Source: Pseudolabrys sp. Root1462 (GTDB lineage: Bacteria > Pseudomonadota > Alphaproteobacteria > Rhizobiales > Xanthobacteraceae). Taken from it: a stretch of DNA of 64,000 nucleotides. The position numbers and the translations under genes are program-made. Below, in pieces: positions 37,109 through 47,369 of this stretch (within the stretch, counting starts at the first letter, position 1; the number at the start of each line of letters is the position of its first letter). The stretch is taken from assembly GCF_001426945.1 (NCBI RefSeq), contig NZ_LMFS01000001.1, positions 2,131,904 through 2,195,903 of the forward strand, in the 5' to 3' direction. Below the pieces are notes generated by a model. It worked only from the letters and a program-made list of their open reading frames with translations, had not been told where the DNA came from and made no database searches.

Positions 37109-38806
37109 ATGCCAAAAACCGCCGCCCAGAAGCACCCACGGAAGGCTCCCAAAAAGGCCAAAGCGGAGGTCAATGAGCTCACCACGGCCGAGGCCACGGT
37201 GGAGACCCTGCTGAGCCACGGCATCCGCACCGTCTACGCCCTGCCCGGCGTCCACAACGACTACCTTTTCGACGCCTTCGCCCGCGCCAGTGACCGCCTT
37301 TCGGTGATCCACACCCGTCATGAACAGGGCGCCGCCTATATGGCGCTCGGCGCCGCGCTCGCCACCGGCAAGCCACAGACCTATTCGGTGGTGCCCGGCC
37401 CAGGTCTTCTCAATTCCGGCGCGGCACTGCTGACGGCCTACGGCATGTACGCGCCGGTCCTGGCCATGATCGGCCAGATTCCTGCCCAGGCCATCGGCCG
37501 CGATCAGGATCATCTGCACGAGATCAAGGATCAGGCCGGCATCATCGCCCGGCTGGTCGATCATGCGGTGCTGATCAAAGGCGCGGCCGAGGCGCCGTCC
37601 AAGGTCGCCAAGGCGATCCGCTCGATGGCCGAGGGCCGGCCCGGCCCGGCGGCACTCGAATGCGCCATCGACGTCTGGGGCCAGCGCGGCCCGGTCGGCC
37701 CTATCCCGGATCCGATGCCGCCGCGGTTGCCTCGCCCGGACGAGGACAAGGTTCGCAAGGCGGCAAAGCTCTTGGGCAAGGCCAAGCGTATCCTAATCGT
37801 CGCCGGCAGCGGCGCCTGGGGCGCCTCGCCGGAAGTAACCCAGTTGTCGGAAATGCTGCAGGCCCCCGTCCTGTCGTACCGACGGGGACAGGGTGTCTTG
37901 GATGGACGAAGTCCGTTCTCGGTCAATCTCCCCCTCGGTCATGAACTGTGGGGCGAGGCCGACGCCGTGCTGGCGGTCGGCACGAGGCTGTTCGCCCCTC
38001 TCCAGCAATGGGGCGTCGACCGCGACCTCAAAATCGTCAACGTCAGCGCCACCGCGGACGGCGCCGGCAAGCTGCACAAGCCGGACGTGGCGCTGATCGG
38101 CGACGCGGCGCCGTCGCTGCGCGCCCTGATCGCGGCGCTGGAGCGCACCAACGAGAAGCGCGCCTCGCGCGCCGACGAGATGCGCGAGCGCCAGGCCCGG
38201 ATGCGGGCCCGGATCGCCAAACTCGGTCCGCAACTCGCCTTCCTCGAGGCCATCCGCGCCGAACTGCCCGAAGACGGCATCCTGGTCGACGAGGTGACGC
38301 AGGTCGGCTTCGCCGCCCGCCTCGCCTTCCCGGTCTACAAGCCGCGCACGTTCCTGTCGCCGGGCTACCAGGACAACCTCGGCTGGGGCTACGCCACCGC
38401 GCTCGGGGCCCAGCATGCCCGGAGCGACGTGCCGGTGCTGTCGATCAACGGTGACGGCGGCTTCATGTTCACCGCCAACGAACTGGCGACCGCGATGCGC
38501 CACCGCATCCCGCTGACCGCCATCGTCTTCGCCGACGGCGCCTTCGGCAATGTCCGCCGTATTCAGCAGGAACAGTTCGGCAATCGGGTCATCGCCTCGG
38601 ACCTCGCCAACCCCGATTTCGTGAAATTCGCCGAGAGTTTCGGCGCCCGCGGGCTTCGCGCCCGCAACCCGCAGGAATTACGCTTTGCCTTGCGGGAGAG
38701 TTTTGCGATACGCGAACCTACCGTCATCGAAGTCCCGGTCGGCGCGATGCCGAGCCCCTGGGAGTTTATCCATATGCCGCGGGTCCGCGGCAAGACCAAA
38801 CGTTAG
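37109..38806 (+). CDS. Thiamine-diphosphate-dependent enzyme (acetolactate synthase-like)
   Basis: A 565-residue ThDP enzyme with the usual three domains. The N-terminal PYR domain has the catalytic Glu in HTRHEQGAAYMALGAA; the middle domain has IVAGSGAWGASPEVTQL; the C-terminal PP domain has the ThDP motif NGDGGFMF ... DGAFGNVRRIQ. It is not clearly an anabolic IlvB, since no small subunit follows; oxalyl-CoA decarboxylase-, benzoylformate decarboxylase- or glyoxylate carboligase-like activity is possible. The first ~20 residues are a basic Lys/Ala/Pro-rich leader of uncertain meaning. It is divergent from aspS. Confidence 0.88.
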   Translation: MPKTAAQKHPRKAPKKAKAEVNELTTAEATVETLLSHGIRTVYALPGVHNDYLFDAFARASDRLSVIHTRHEQGAAYMALGAALATGKPQTYSVVPGPGLLNSGAALLTAYGMYAPVLAMIGQIPAQAIGRDQDHLHEIKDQAGIIARLVDHAVLIKGAAEAPSKVAKAIRSMAEGRPGPAALECAIDVWGQRGPVGPIPDPMPPRLPRPDEDKVRKAAKLLGKAKRILIVAGSGAWGASPEVTQLSEMLQAPVLSYRRGQGVLDGRSPFSVNLPLGHELWGEADAVLAVGTRLFAPLQQWGVDRDLKIVNVSATADGAGKLHKPDVALIGDAAPSLRALIAALERTNEKRASRADEMRERQARMRARIAKLGPQLAFLEAIRAELPEDGILVDEVTQVGFAARLAFPVYKPRTFLSPGYQDNLGWGYATALGAQHARSDVPVLSINGDGGFMFTANELATAMRHRIPLTAIVFADGAFGNVRRIQQEQFGNRVIASDLANPDFVKFAESFGARGLRARNPQELRFALRESFAIREPTVIEVPVGAMPSPWEFIHMPRVRGKTKR

Positions 38807-38855
38807 CCCCCGCGTGCGTGCTGAACGCACACCAAAAAGTTAGGTGCCTGCCCGA

Positions 38856-40007
38856 ATGTCTCCCTTGATCACGACGACCGCCGACCTCGCCGCCGTTTGC
38901 GAGCGCATGGCGGGCCACGAATTCGTCACCGTCGATACCGAATTTCTGCGCGAGACCACCTACTATCCGCTGCTCTGCGTCGCCCAGATGGCGACCGACG
39001 ACGAGGCGGTCGTCATCGACGCCCTGGCCCCGGGCATCGATCTCACGCCGTTCTTCAAACTGATGGCGGACGAGAAAGTGATCAAGGTGTTCCACGCCGC
39101 GCGGCAGGACATCGAAATCATGTGGAACATGGCCAAGACCATTCCGCATCCCATCGTCGATACCCAGGTCGCGGCCATGGTGCTCGGCTACGGCGACTCG
39201 ATCTCTTACGACCAGCTCGTGCAGCGCATCACCGGCGACGTGCTCGATAAATCGAACCGCTTCACCGACTGGACGCGGCGCCCGCTGACCGACGCGCAGG
39301 TCTCTTACGCGCTGTCCGATGTCACGCATCTGCGCGCCGTCTACGTCAAGCTTGCCGCCGATCTCGCCAAGCGCGGCCGCGCCAATTGGGTCGAGGCCGA
39401 GATGGGCATTCTCACCTCGCCCGAGACCTATCGCATGGAGCCGGAGCGCGCCTGGGAACGGTTGCGTACGCGCGCGCGCAAGCCCAAGGAACTTGCGGTG
39501 CTGATGGAGGTCGCGGCCTGGCGCGAACGCGAGGCACAGACGCGCGACGTGCCCCGCTCGCGCGTCCTCAAGGACGATGTTGTCGGCGATATCGCGACGC
39601 AGGCGCCCACCACCATCGAACGCCTCGGCCAGTTGCGATCGCTGCCCAAGGGCTTCGAACGCTCGCGCTGGGGCGAACAGATTGTCGAGGCGGTTCAGCG
39701 GGGCGTGGCGCGTGACCCGAAGACCCTGCCGCGGTTCGAACGCTCACGGCCGGCGCCGAACGGCGCCGCCATCGTCGAACTGCTCAAGGTGCTGCTGCGC
39801 ATGACCTCCGAGACCCATGCCGTTGCTGCCAAGGTCATCGCCACCGTCGACGATCTCGATCGCATCGCCGCCGACGACGACGCCGACGTGCCGGCGCTCA
39901 AGGGCTGGCGCCGCGAACTGTTCGGCGACAAGGCGCTGGCGCTCAAGCACGGCAAGCTGGCGCTGGCGGTCGAGAAGAGCCGCGTCGTCACCGTCGAGAA
40001 GAACTGA
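38856..40007 (+). CDS. rnd: Ribonuclease D
   Basis: RNase D is a DEDDy 3'-5' exoribonuclease that trims tRNA and other stable RNA precursors. The 383-residue product shows Asp/Glu in [16 protein letters not shown], the second acidic motif in [20 protein letters not shown], and the [13 protein letters not shown] motif with Tyr and Asp, followed by an HRDC domain ([20 protein letters not shown], then [11 protein letters not shown] region). I prefer ATG 38856 ([12 protein letters not shown]); a GTG four codons earlier is possible. Confidence 0.95.
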   Translation: MSPLITTTADLAAVCERMAGHEFVTVDTEFLRETTYYPLLCVAQMATDDEAVVIDALAPGIDLTPFFKLMADEKVIKVFHAARQDIEIMWNMAKTIPHPIVDTQVAAMVLGYGDSISYDQLVQRITGDVLDKSNRFTDWTRRPLTDAQVSYALSDVTHLRAVYVKLAADLAKRGRANWVEAEMGILTSPETYRMEPERAWERLRTRARKPKELAVLMEVAAWREREAQTRDVPRSRVLKDDVVGDIATQAPTTIERLGQLRSLPKGFERSRWGEQIVEAVQRGVARDPKTLPRFERSRPAPNGAAIVELLKVLLRMTSETHAVAAKVIATVDDLDRIAADDDADVPALKGWRRELFGDKALALKHGKLALAVEKSRVVTVEKN

Positions 40008-40060
40008 CGCGATGGGACTGGCCGAGCAATCCGGTCCGGACGCTGGTGATTGGTGGGACG

Positions 40061-40432
40061 ATGAGCCAACGCGTAGCGACCTTGAACGAAAGTGGTTACG
40101 TCACAACACCGAACCTCGGTGATGGCGAAGTCACACAAATATCGTTCCACTATCCGAATGCATCGATCACCGTCGCGCTCGTCAATGGCGGCGCGTGCAC
40201 GATTGAGATCGTCGGCTGCCGTTACCTGTCGTGCGCGACGCGGCACACCCAGAACGTCATCGACAGCGTTTTGATCACGTCCGACATCGACGACCTGGCG
40301 CCACTCGACGATGCTGCACGACAGCAGATCAAGGACATCATCTCTGTCAAACCCGGCAGATTCGTCCAATTGGTGCCGATCACCGGCCCGGATTTGGTTG
40401 GCGTGGGTGATGACGTTAGGGTGACTTATTGA
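40061..40432 (+). CDS. Orphan protein of unknown function, lower G+C
   Basis: A 123-residue protein starting MSQRVATLNESGYVTTPNLG, with ISFHYPNASITVALVNGGA, TIEIVGCRYLSCATRHTQNV and a C-terminal FVQLVPITGPDLVGVGDD. It reads as a real folded beta-rich protein, but I know no family. Codon use is more A+T-rich than its neighbours, suggesting recent acquisition or a fast-evolving orphan. A GGTGGGAC element precedes the ATG at 40061. It sits alone between rnd and pxpA. Confidence 0.65.
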   Translation: MSQRVATLNESGYVTTPNLGDGEVTQISFHYPNASITVALVNGGACTIEIVGCRYLSCATRHTQNVIDSVLITSDIDDLAPLDDAARQQIKDIISVKPGRFVQLVPITGPDLVGVGDDVRVTY

Positions 40433-40464
40433 AAGACCGTGCCAATGCGATCTGAAGATTTGCC

Positions 40465-41217
40465 ATGACCCTAACGATCGACATCAATGGCGACGCCGGC
40501 GAAAGCTACGGCCGCTGGACGCTCGGCGACGACGCTTCGTTTCTGCCCCATGTCTCCTCGGTCAACATCGCCTGCGGCTTTCATGGCGGCGATCCATCGA
40601 CCATGCGCTCCACGGTGCGGATTGCGAAGCAAGCCGGCATCGCCATCGGCGCACATCCGTCGTTTCCTGACCTCATGGGTTTCGGCCGGCGCATGATGAG
40701 CATCGCCCCAGACGAAATGGCCGATTACACGCTCTATCAACTCGGCGCGCTGGCCGCGATCGCGCACAGCGAAGGCATGACCATCGCCCACGTCAAACCC
40801 CACGGCGCTTTCTACAAGGCGTGTTCGCTTGACATGAATCTGTCGAAGGCGATCGGCGCGGCGATTGCCGCCTATGACCCAAAGCTGTTTCTCGTGCTGC
40901 TGGCCGGTCCGGGCGCCGACGCCGCGGAAGCTGCCGGCGCACGCGTTGCCCGCGAAGCTTTCATCGATCTCGATTATGACGCCGACGGCGGCCTGATCAT
41001 CGAGCGGATCGCCCGGCCGCGCGAGCCGTCGCTGGTCGCGGCCCGCGCGCTGCGTGTCGTGCGCGAAGGCAAGCTGACCAAGATTGACGGCGCCGACATG
41101 AACGTTGCGGTTTCGACCTTGTGCCTGCATGGCGACCGGCCGAACTCCGCCGAGGTCGCGCGGGTCGTCAAGGAGACACTGCAGGCGAAGGGGGTCGCGG
41201 TGACGCCGCTGCGCTGA
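40465..41217 (+). CDS. pxpA: 5-oxoprolinase subunit A (LamB/YcsF family)
   Basis: PxpA acts with PxpB and PxpC to hydrolyse 5-oxoproline (pyroglutamate) to glutamate using ATP. The 250-residue product has the family motifs DINGDAGESYGRW, NIACGFHGGDPSTMR, IGAHPSFPDLMGFGRR, HVKPHGAFYKAC and DRPNSAEVARVV. No pxpB/pxpC genes follow, so the partners must be elsewhere or the role differs. Its last 50 bases overlap the end of the convergent reductase gene. Confidence 0.93.
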   Translation: MTLTIDINGDAGESYGRWTLGDDASFLPHVSSVNIACGFHGGDPSTMRSTVRIAKQAGIAIGAHPSFPDLMGFGRRMMSIAPDEMADYTLYQLGALAAIAHSEGMTIAHVKPHGAFYKACSLDMNLSKAIGAAIAAYDPKLFLVLLAGPGADAAEAAGARVAREAFIDLDYDADGGLIIERIARPREPSLVAARALRVVREGKLTKIDGADMNVAVSTLCLHGDRPNSAEVARVVKETLQAKGVAVTPLR

Positions 41218-42307
41218 GGAAGTGCCGCTTGCGGCGTTCGGTGAAGACCAGGTCCCGCACCCGGCTGAAACCGAGCGCCCAGCCGAACACCGGCTGGATC
41301 AAGCGCGGATAGATCAGCCAGCGCGGGCGCTTGCCGCGCAAGAGCGGCGCGACGATCGCATCGTAATCGCGGCGGTAAAGCGTCAGCGCCTCGGTGCCGG
41401 CCCGCGCCAGACTCGCGGCGACGGCCCGCCCTGCCGCAGCGCCGGTCCAGAGCGCGAAGGGAATGCCCTCGCCCGAGATCGGCTCGACCGCGCCAGCGGC
41501 ATCGCCGCACAGCAGAATGTTGCCGCGTCCCGGCTCACGCCGGATGTCGCCGGCTGGCAGGAACTGCCCTTTCACCTTGAGGTCGCCCGCGCGCAAACCC
41601 TTGGTCGCGACATAAAAATCGAACCGCTGCCGTAACTCCGGATTGAGACGATGCAGACCGCCGACGCCGATGGTCACGGTCGTCGGCTTGGGAAACACCC
41701 AGCCATAGCCCCAGCGCGCTGCGCTGAAATCGAATTCGACGATGTCACCCTGGAGCGGCAGCATCGCGCGCGGCACTTCCGTCTCAAGCGCAAAAGCTGT
41801 TTTCGCCAGATCGAAGGCCCGCCCGTACAGGGTTTTCGCCACGACGCTGTTGACGCCGTCCGCGCCGACGAGACATTCAAAGGCAATCTCCTCGCCCGAG
41901 CGCAAGCTGACGATCTTGCGTTCGATATCGATCGCGGCGACGGACTCACCGAGTCTGAGCTCGGCGCCCGCCCGCTCCGCAAGTTGCACGAGATATTGAT
42001 CGAACGCCGCGCGCATCATGAAGTCGATCGGCGTGCCGCTGCGGAAAGCGGCGATGAACCGCCCGCGCGAATAGAAATGAACATCGCGCGACGTGTTGAA
42101 TAGATCCGCCCGCCATGGCTGCCCGAACGTCTGCTCGAAGGCGCGCTTGGCGCGGAACGTCAGGCCGCCGCCGCACAATTTGTCGCGCGGGAATTGCGCC
42201 TTGTCGATGAGACAGACTTGTCGGCCTGCGGCGGCGAGCGTATAAGCCGCGGCCGCCCCGGCAGGGCCGCCGCCGATCACCACGGCTTCGTAGCGTCCGC
42301 GCTTCAT
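41168..42307 (-). CDS. Geranylgeranyl reductase-family FAD-dependent oxidoreductase
   Basis: A 379-residue flavoprotein of the PHBH-fold geranylgeranyl-reductase family, which reduces isoprenoid chains or acts on related lipids. Motifs: the FAD Rossmann VVIGGGPAGAAAAYTLAAAG, QFPRDKLCGGGLTFRAKR (typical PRxKxCGG), GADGVNSVV, RWGYGWVFPKPTTVTIGVGG and ILLCGDAAGAVEPISGEGI. The substrate is unknown; hopanoid or quinone metabolism are options. ATG at 42307; the longer upstream frame crosses the divergent aldolase gene. The 3' end overlaps pxpA by 50 bases tail to tail. Confidence 0.9.
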   Translation of the reverse strand: MKRGRYEAVVIGGGPAGAAAAYTLAAAGRQVCLIDKAQFPRDKLCGGGLTFRAKRAFEQTFGQPWRADLFNTSRDVHFYSRGRFIAAFRSGTPIDFMMRAAFDQYLVQLAERAGAELRLGESVAAIDIERKIVSLRSGEEIAFECLVGADGVNSVVAKTLYGRAFDLAKTAFALETEVPRAMLPLQGDIVEFDFSAARWGYGWVFPKPTTVTIGVGGLHRLNPELRQRFDFYVATKGLRAGDLKVKGQFLPAGDIRREPGRGNILLCGDAAGAVEPISGEGIPFALWTGAAAGRAVAASLARAGTEALTLYRRDYDAIVAPLLRGKRPRWLIYPRLIQPVFGWALGFSRVRDLVFTERRKRHFLSAAASPRPPSPAVSP

Positions 42308-42340
42308 CGCCTGTTTATAAACAATGGACGAGATGCTGTC

Positions 42341-43375
42341 ATGAATTTTGCCAGCGACAACACGGCGGGCGTGGCGCCCGAGATCATGGCGGCGCTGACG
42401 CGCGCCAACCAGGGGTTTGCGCTCGGCTATGGCAACGACGACTGGACGCGGCGCGTCGAGAAGAAGTTTTCCGAACTGTTCAAGCGCGACGTCGCCGTGT
42501 TCCTCGTGCCGACCGGCACCGCAGCCAATGCGCTGGCGCTCGCCCATGTCACGCCGCCCTGGGGCGCCGTGCTGTGCCACCAGGATGCGCATATCGCCGT
42601 TGACGAATGCGGCGCGCCGGAATTCTTCGGCGGCGGCATCAAGCTCGTTACCCTGCCCGGCGCCAATGGCAAGCTCGAGTCCGCCGCGATCAAGCCGTTG
42701 CTCGGCAACAAGTCGCAATGGGGTCCGCCGCATCACGTCACGCCGGCGGCGCTGTCGATTTCCCAGGCCAGCGAAGCCGGCACCATCTATCGACCGCAGG
42801 AGATCCGCGACCTGGCCGACGCCGCCCATGACCACGGCCTTGCCGTGCACATGGATGGCGCGCGCTTCGGCAATGCGCTGGTCCGCATGAACGTGTCGGC
42901 GGATGAAGCGACCTGGCGGGCGGGCGTCGATGTGCTGTCGTTCGGAGCCACCAAAGGCGGCGCCATGGGTGCCGAGGCCGTCATTTTCTTCGATCCCAAG
43001 CGCGCCGAGCACATGTCGGCGCGGCGCAAGCGCGGCGCGCAGCTAGCCTCCAAGCACCGCTTCATCGCCGCGCAGATGGAAGCCTACCTCGATGACGATC
43101 TGTGGCTGCGGCTGTGCCGCCATGCCAACGACCTGGCGGACCGTTTGAGCGGCGGCCTGAGCAAGGTCGGCTTCACACCGAAATGGCCGGTCGAGGCCAA
43201 TGAAGTCTTCGTCGCCCTTCCCGTCGCGCTGTGCGACCGGCTGCAGGCCGCCGGCGCTGTGTTCTATCGCTGGGATGCCGATGCGTCGGGGAGCGTCGTC
43301 GCACGGCTGGTAACGTCGTTTGCGACGACGGCTGAAGAAGTGGATCGGTTTGTCGAGCTCGCCCGCGTTGCCTAG
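42341..43375 (+). CDS. Low-specificity L-threonine aldolase-like PLP enzyme
   Basis: A 344-residue fold-type I PLP enzyme that should cleave L-threonine or related beta-hydroxy amino acids to glycine and an aldehyde. The start MNFASDNTAGVAPEIMAAL matches the family N-terminus (FxSDNxxGxxPEI). Other motifs are VPTGTAANALAL, the His of CHQDAHIAVDECGAPEFF, VHMDGARFGNALV with the cofactor Asp, and the PLP Lys in SFGATKGGAMGAEAVIFF. Only 33 bp separate it from the divergent reductase gene. Confidence 0.9.
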   Translation: MNFASDNTAGVAPEIMAALTRANQGFALGYGNDDWTRRVEKKFSELFKRDVAVFLVPTGTAANALALAHVTPPWGAVLCHQDAHIAVDECGAPEFFGGGIKLVTLPGANGKLESAAIKPLLGNKSQWGPPHHVTPAALSISQASEAGTIYRPQEIRDLADAAHDHGLAVHMDGARFGNALVRMNVSADEATWRAGVDVLSFGATKGGAMGAEAVIFFDPKRAEHMSARRKRGAQLASKHRFIAAQMEAYLDDDLWLRLCRHANDLADRLSGGLSKVGFTPKWPVEANEVFVALPVALCDRLQAAGAVFYRWDADASGSVVARLVTSFATTAEEVDRFVELARVA

Positions 43376-43386
43376 CGATTTGCTCC

Positions 43387-43466
43387 GTTCGTCCCCGCGA
43401 AAGCGGGGACCAGAGGGGCCAAGCACGTCAGGCAATAGCTGGATTCCCGCTTGCGCGGGAACGAAC
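43387..43466. repeat. Palindromic intergenic repeat, copy B
   Basis: GTTCGTCCCCGCGAAAGCGG (from 43387) and GGATTCCCGCTTGCGCGGGA (43441-43460, continuing to 43466) are two facing GC-rich hairpins about 30 bases apart; outer arms GTTCGT and ACGAAC also pair. It has the same design as 35018-35083 and fills the gap between the convergent aldolase and ppx genes. Confidence 0.75.
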
Positions 43467-43496
43467 AGAGTGTGTGGCAGCCGTTAGGGACGCGCT

Positions 43497-45086
43497 TTAC
43501 GCCTCCACCACCGCCTCGCGGCCGATGAGCCGCGCCAGTTGGCGCACGCGGCCGGACACGCGATCGGTAGCGAGTTTCTTGTAGTCGCCGGTCAGCTTGA
43601 GCACGAGCCGGCCGCCGACCACTTGCAGCGGCACGCGCGGCAGCACGCCGTCCTGGCCTGCCGTGAGGATATAGGCGACGCGCATCGCCGCCCCTAGCAC
43701 GCGGGCGCGATCGAGGATGTACGGCGTCGCCAGTTCGCGTATCCGCGACGGCAACTCCTCCTCGTTGAGGCCGGTATGGCGCAGGAACACCGACAGGGCC
43801 ATGTAGGTGCGCGATGGATGATCGACGGCGACGAACGGACCATGGGCAATGATATTCATCGCCTGCTCGCCGCGGTAATCGGGATGGGCGCGCCAGCCGA
43901 TGTCAGCGAGCAGACAGGCGGCGTGACGTAGCCGCTTCTCGTCGGCGCTTTCCTTCAGGCCCGACGAGGCGATGAAGCGGTCGGTCCAGGCGATCAGTTC
44001 CTCGCCGTGCTTCGGCGCGCGCGAGCGCAGCACGTTGAGATCGGCCGCTGCCGCGATCAACGGGTCGCGCGCCCGCTCCTTTTCGCTGAGCAGCGAGTAC
44101 AACAGCCCCTCGCGCACGCCCATCGCCGAAATGATGACTTCCTTCGGCTTGATGCCGCGCACCAGGTTTTCCAGCACCAGAGCCGCGTAGGCCAAGAGAG
44201 GACGGCGCGCGGCATTGACGACTTCGATCTTCGACAAGGTTTCGGTATCGACGCGATGCACCAGTCGCGAGAACTCTAGCGTCTCGCGCGCCGAAATCCG
44301 GTAGTTGTGCATGACGTGGAACGGATAGCCGGTCTGCCACATGTGCAGCCGCGCCAGCGCACGCCAGGTGCCGCCGACGGCATAGAGGGTCCGCCCCTCG
44401 CCGTCCTCGAGAATGTCGAGATCATCGAAGGACTTCTCGACCAGTTTTTCGGCTTTCTTGATCGAGCGGCCGGTCAGGTCTTGCAGGGCCAGACCACCGA
44501 GCGGCAAGGTCAGGCCGTGGCGCACGCGGGCGCCGCGGACGTCGACCAGCTCGAGCGAACCGCCGCCGAGGTCGCCGACGATGCCGTCGGGATTGTGGAT
44601 ACCGGAAACGACTCCGTACGCCGTAAGCTGCGCCTCGCGCTTGCCGGACAGAATCTCGATCTTGGTGCCGCAAATGCGTTCGGCGGCGGAGATGAAGGCG
44701 CGACCGTTGCGGGCGTCGCGGCAGGCCGCGGTGGCGATCGCATAGATACGATCGACATGCTGGATGTCGCACAGCGCCTTGAAACGCACGAGTGCGTTGA
44801 GCGCGGTATCGATGGCGTCCTGCGCCAAGAGCCCGGTGGTCTGCACCTGGCGGCCGAGACCGGCGAGCACTTTCTCGTTGAAGATCGGCGTCGGCGAACG
44901 CGTCAGCCCCTCATAAATGACGAGGCGCACCGAGTTCGAACCGATGTCGATAACGGCGATGGCGGGGCCGTGATCCAGCCGGCCTTTGACGGTTTCCACC
45001 TGGCGCACTTTTGTCGTCGCCTTACGCGCCTTCGATGAGGCGGCGGATGAGGCTGCGCGGTGAGGAATCTTTGAGCGATTTGCCAC
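43497..45086 (-). CDS. ppx: Exopolyphosphatase / guanosine pentaphosphate phosphatase (Ppx/GppA)
   Basis: Ppx removes terminal phosphates from polyphosphate and may hydrolyse pppGpp. The product has the actin-like phosphate motif [30 protein letters not shown] and a C-terminal HD-type helical domain ([19 protein letters not shown]). As written it is 529 residues from GTG 45086 and overlaps ppk by 65 bases; GTG codons at 45008 and 44999, after the ppk stop and near a TAAGG element, are plausible alternative starts. The first ~27 residues are basic and lack homology I recognise. Co-transcribed with ppk. Confidence 0.92.
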   Translation of the reverse strand: MANRSKIPHRAASSAASSKARKATTKVRQVETVKGRLDHGPAIAVIDIGSNSVRLVIYEGLTRSPTPIFNEKVLAGLGRQVQTTGLLAQDAIDTALNALVRFKALCDIQHVDRIYAIATAACRDARNGRAFISAAERICGTKIEILSGKREAQLTAYGVVSGIHNPDGIVGDLGGGSLELVDVRGARVRHGLTLPLGGLALQDLTGRSIKKAEKLVEKSFDDLDILEDGEGRTLYAVGGTWRALARLHMWQTGYPFHVMHNYRISARETLEFSRLVHRVDTETLSKIEVVNAARRPLLAYAALVLENLVRGIKPKEVIISAMGVREGLLYSLLSEKERARDPLIAAAADLNVLRSRAPKHGEELIAWTDRFIASSGLKESADEKRLRHAACLLADIGWRAHPDYRGEQAMNIIAHGPFVAVDHPSRTYMALSVFLRHTGLNEEELPSRIRELATPYILDRARVLGAAMRVAYILTAGQDGVLPRVPLQVVGGRLVLKLTGDYKKLATDRVSGRVRQLARLIGREAVVEA

Positions 45087-47253
45087 GGCCCGACAAGCTC
45101 GGATTTGTCATGAAGTACTTGTGGGCGTTGAAGGGTTCCTCGCCCGGCCCGGCCTTTATGCGCGTCGAGCCGCCGTCCGGCAAGACCTTCCAGCTCTGCT
45201 CGTTGTCCCTGAAATTGGCGACCATGATCTGGCCGAGCACCTGTTCGTGCACCGTTGGATTGACGATCGGGCACAGCACCTCGACGCGGCGATCGAGATT
45301 GCGCGGCATCATGTCGGCGGAGGAGAAATACAGCGCCGCCTTCGGATGCGGCAGCGGATGGCCGTCGCCGAAGCAATAGATGCGCGCGTGCTCGAGAAAG
45401 CGGCCGACGATCGACTTGGCGCGGATATTCTCGGACAGGCCGGGTACGCCGGGCCGCAGGCAACAGATACCGCGCACGACGAGATCGATCGGCACGCCGG
45501 CGGCCGAGGCATCGTATAGCGCGTCGATGATGCCAGGATCGACCAGCGAATTCATCTTCATCCAGATCGCCGCCGGCTTGCCGGCCCGCGCATTGGCGGC
45601 CTCGCGGGCGATGTGGTCAAGGATGCGCTTGCGCAGCGACACCGGCGACATCGCCATGCGCTCGAGCTCGGCCGGCTCGGCGTAGCCGGTGATGTAGTTG
45701 AAGATGCGGGCGACGTCGCGCGCGATCACCGGGTCGGCGGTGAAGAACGACAGGTCGGTATAGATGCGCGCGGTAACCGGGTGATAGTTGCCGGTGCCAA
45801 CATGGCAGTAGGTCGCCAGCGTGCCGCCTTCCCGGCGCACCACCAGTGACAGTTTGGCGTGGGTCTTGAGCTCGATGAAGCCGTAGACCACCTGGGCGCC
45901 GGCGCGCTCGAGATCGCGGGCCCAGCGGATATTGGCCTCCTCGTCGAAGCGCGCCTTGAGTTCGACCAGCGCGGTGACCGACTTGCCGGCTTCCGCCGCC
46001 TCAACCAGGGTCTTGACGATCGGGCTCTCCGCCGAGGTGCGGTACAGCGTCTGCTTGATGGCGACGACGTTCGGGTCGCGCGCCGCCTGCTGCAGGAACT
46101 GCACCACGACGTCGAACGATTCGTACGGATGGTGGACGATGAGGTCCTTCTGCCGGATGGCGGCGAAGGCGTCGCCGCCATGGTCGCGGATGCGCTCCGG
46201 GTAGCGCGGATTGTACGGCACGAACTCGAGGTCGGGCCGGTCGACCCGGGTGAGCTGCGCCAGATCGTTGATCGCCAGCACGCCGTCGACGTTGAACACC
46301 TCGTCGTCGGCCACCGCCAGCGCGTGCTGGACGAAATCGCGCAGTTCGACCGGCATCGCGGCGTCCAGTTCGAGGCGGATCACCGAGCCGCGGCGGCGCT
46401 GTTTCAGCGCGGTCTCGAACTCGCGCACCAGATCCTCGGCTTCTTCTTCGATTTCCAGATCGCTGTCGCGGATGACGCGGAACGAGCCGGCGCCCTTCAC
46501 CGTGTAGCCGGGGAACAGCTTGCTGACATGCAGCGCCGTCAGTTCCTCGAGCGTGATCAGGCGAATGCCGCCGCCACTGCCGGCCGGCAGCCGGATGAAG
46601 CGATCGATCTTCTGCGGCATGCGGATCAGTGCGTTCATCGTCTTGCCGTCGCGGACCCGGGCCAGTTGCAGGGCCATCGAGAAGCCGAGATTGGGAATGA
46701 ACGGGAACGGATGCGCCGGGTCGATGGCCAGCGGCGTCAGCAGCGGGAAGATGTGGGTGAGGAAATGGTCCTCCAGCCAGCTCTGTTCGCTCTTCGACAG
46801 CTTGGCGCCGTCGACCAGGGAGACCCCGGCCTCGGCCAGGTCGTCGCGCAGTTCGAGCCAGCGGTGCTGCTGGTCGTAGGCCAGACGCGACACCGCCTCG
46901 TTGATGCGCAGGAGCTGCTCGGCCGGCGTCAGCCCTTCCGGGCTGCGGGTGGTGATGCCCTGGCGCACCTGACCCTTGAGGCCGGCGACGCGCACCATGA
47001 AGAATTCATCAAGGTTGTTGGCGGAAATCGACAGGAAGCGGACGCGCTCGAGCAGCGGGTGGCTCTCATTGGCGGCCTCTTCGAGAACCCGCCGGTTGAA
47101 CTGGAGCCAGGAAATCTCGCGGTTGATGAAACGGTCCGGCTGCTCACGGATCGCCGGTTCGGCCGGTTGGGGTTCCGCGGCCGACAGCTTCTTCACCTCG
47201 TCCGCAAACAGAGTTTCTTCTGAAGGAACAGAGGTTTCGGCGCGTTCGTTCAT
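45022..47253 (-). CDS. ppk: Polyphosphate kinase
   Basis: Ppk1 reversibly polymerises the gamma-phosphate of ATP into polyphosphate at the membrane. The 743-residue protein has the N-terminal domain start [20 protein letters not shown], the ATP-binding region, and the two phospholipase D-like catalytic halves with the autophosphorylated His in [19 protein letters not shown] and the [18 protein letters not shown] motif. Ppx overlaps its 3' end, pairing synthesis and degradation of polyphosphate. hdaA lies 116 bp upstream on the same strand. Confidence 0.96.
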   Translation of the reverse strand: MNERAETSVPSEETLFADEVKKLSAAEPQPAEPAIREQPDRFINREISWLQFNRRVLEEAANESHPLLERVRFLSISANNLDEFFMVRVAGLKGQVRQGITTRSPEGLTPAEQLLRINEAVSRLAYDQQHRWLELRDDLAEAGVSLVDGAKLSKSEQSWLEDHFLTHIFPLLTPLAIDPAHPFPFIPNLGFSMALQLARVRDGKTMNALIRMPQKIDRFIRLPAGSGGGIRLITLEELTALHVSKLFPGYTVKGAGSFRVIRDSDLEIEEEAEDLVREFETALKQRRRGSVIRLELDAAMPVELRDFVQHALAVADDEVFNVDGVLAINDLAQLTRVDRPDLEFVPYNPRYPERIRDHGGDAFAAIRQKDLIVHHPYESFDVVVQFLQQAARDPNVVAIKQTLYRTSAESPIVKTLVEAAEAGKSVTALVELKARFDEEANIRWARDLERAGAQVVYGFIELKTHAKLSLVVRREGGTLATYCHVGTGNYHPVTARIYTDLSFFTADPVIARDVARIFNYITGYAEPAELERMAMSPVSLRKRILDHIAREAANARAGKPAAIWMKMNSLVDPGIIDALYDASAAGVPIDLVVRGICCLRPGVPGLSENIRAKSIVGRFLEHARIYCFGDGHPLPHPKAALYFSSADMMPRNLDRRVEVLCPIVNPTVHEQVLGQIMVANFRDNEQSWKVLPDGGSTRIKAGPGEEPFNAHKYFMTNPSLSGRGKSLKDSSPRSLIRRLIEGA

Positions 47254-47369
47254 GATAAGGCATAACCTGAGAAGATGTGTGCGCGGCCGCTTGCCGGACT
47301 TGGCGCGGGCGTCACAGGGACAATTCGGCGCCGAAGCCCGGGTTGCGTCAAGACCTTAGGGATACGGCG

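Noticed and set aside
40012-40122. A 36-codon frame starting MGLAEQSGPDAG after rnd
   Set aside because: It overlaps the better-supported 123-residue gene in another frame and has no independent evidence.
45859-47223. A 454-codon open frame antisense to ppk
   Set aside because: Shadow of ppk. It is full of Arg/Asp/Gln repeats without domain features and lies opposite an intact polyphosphate kinase.
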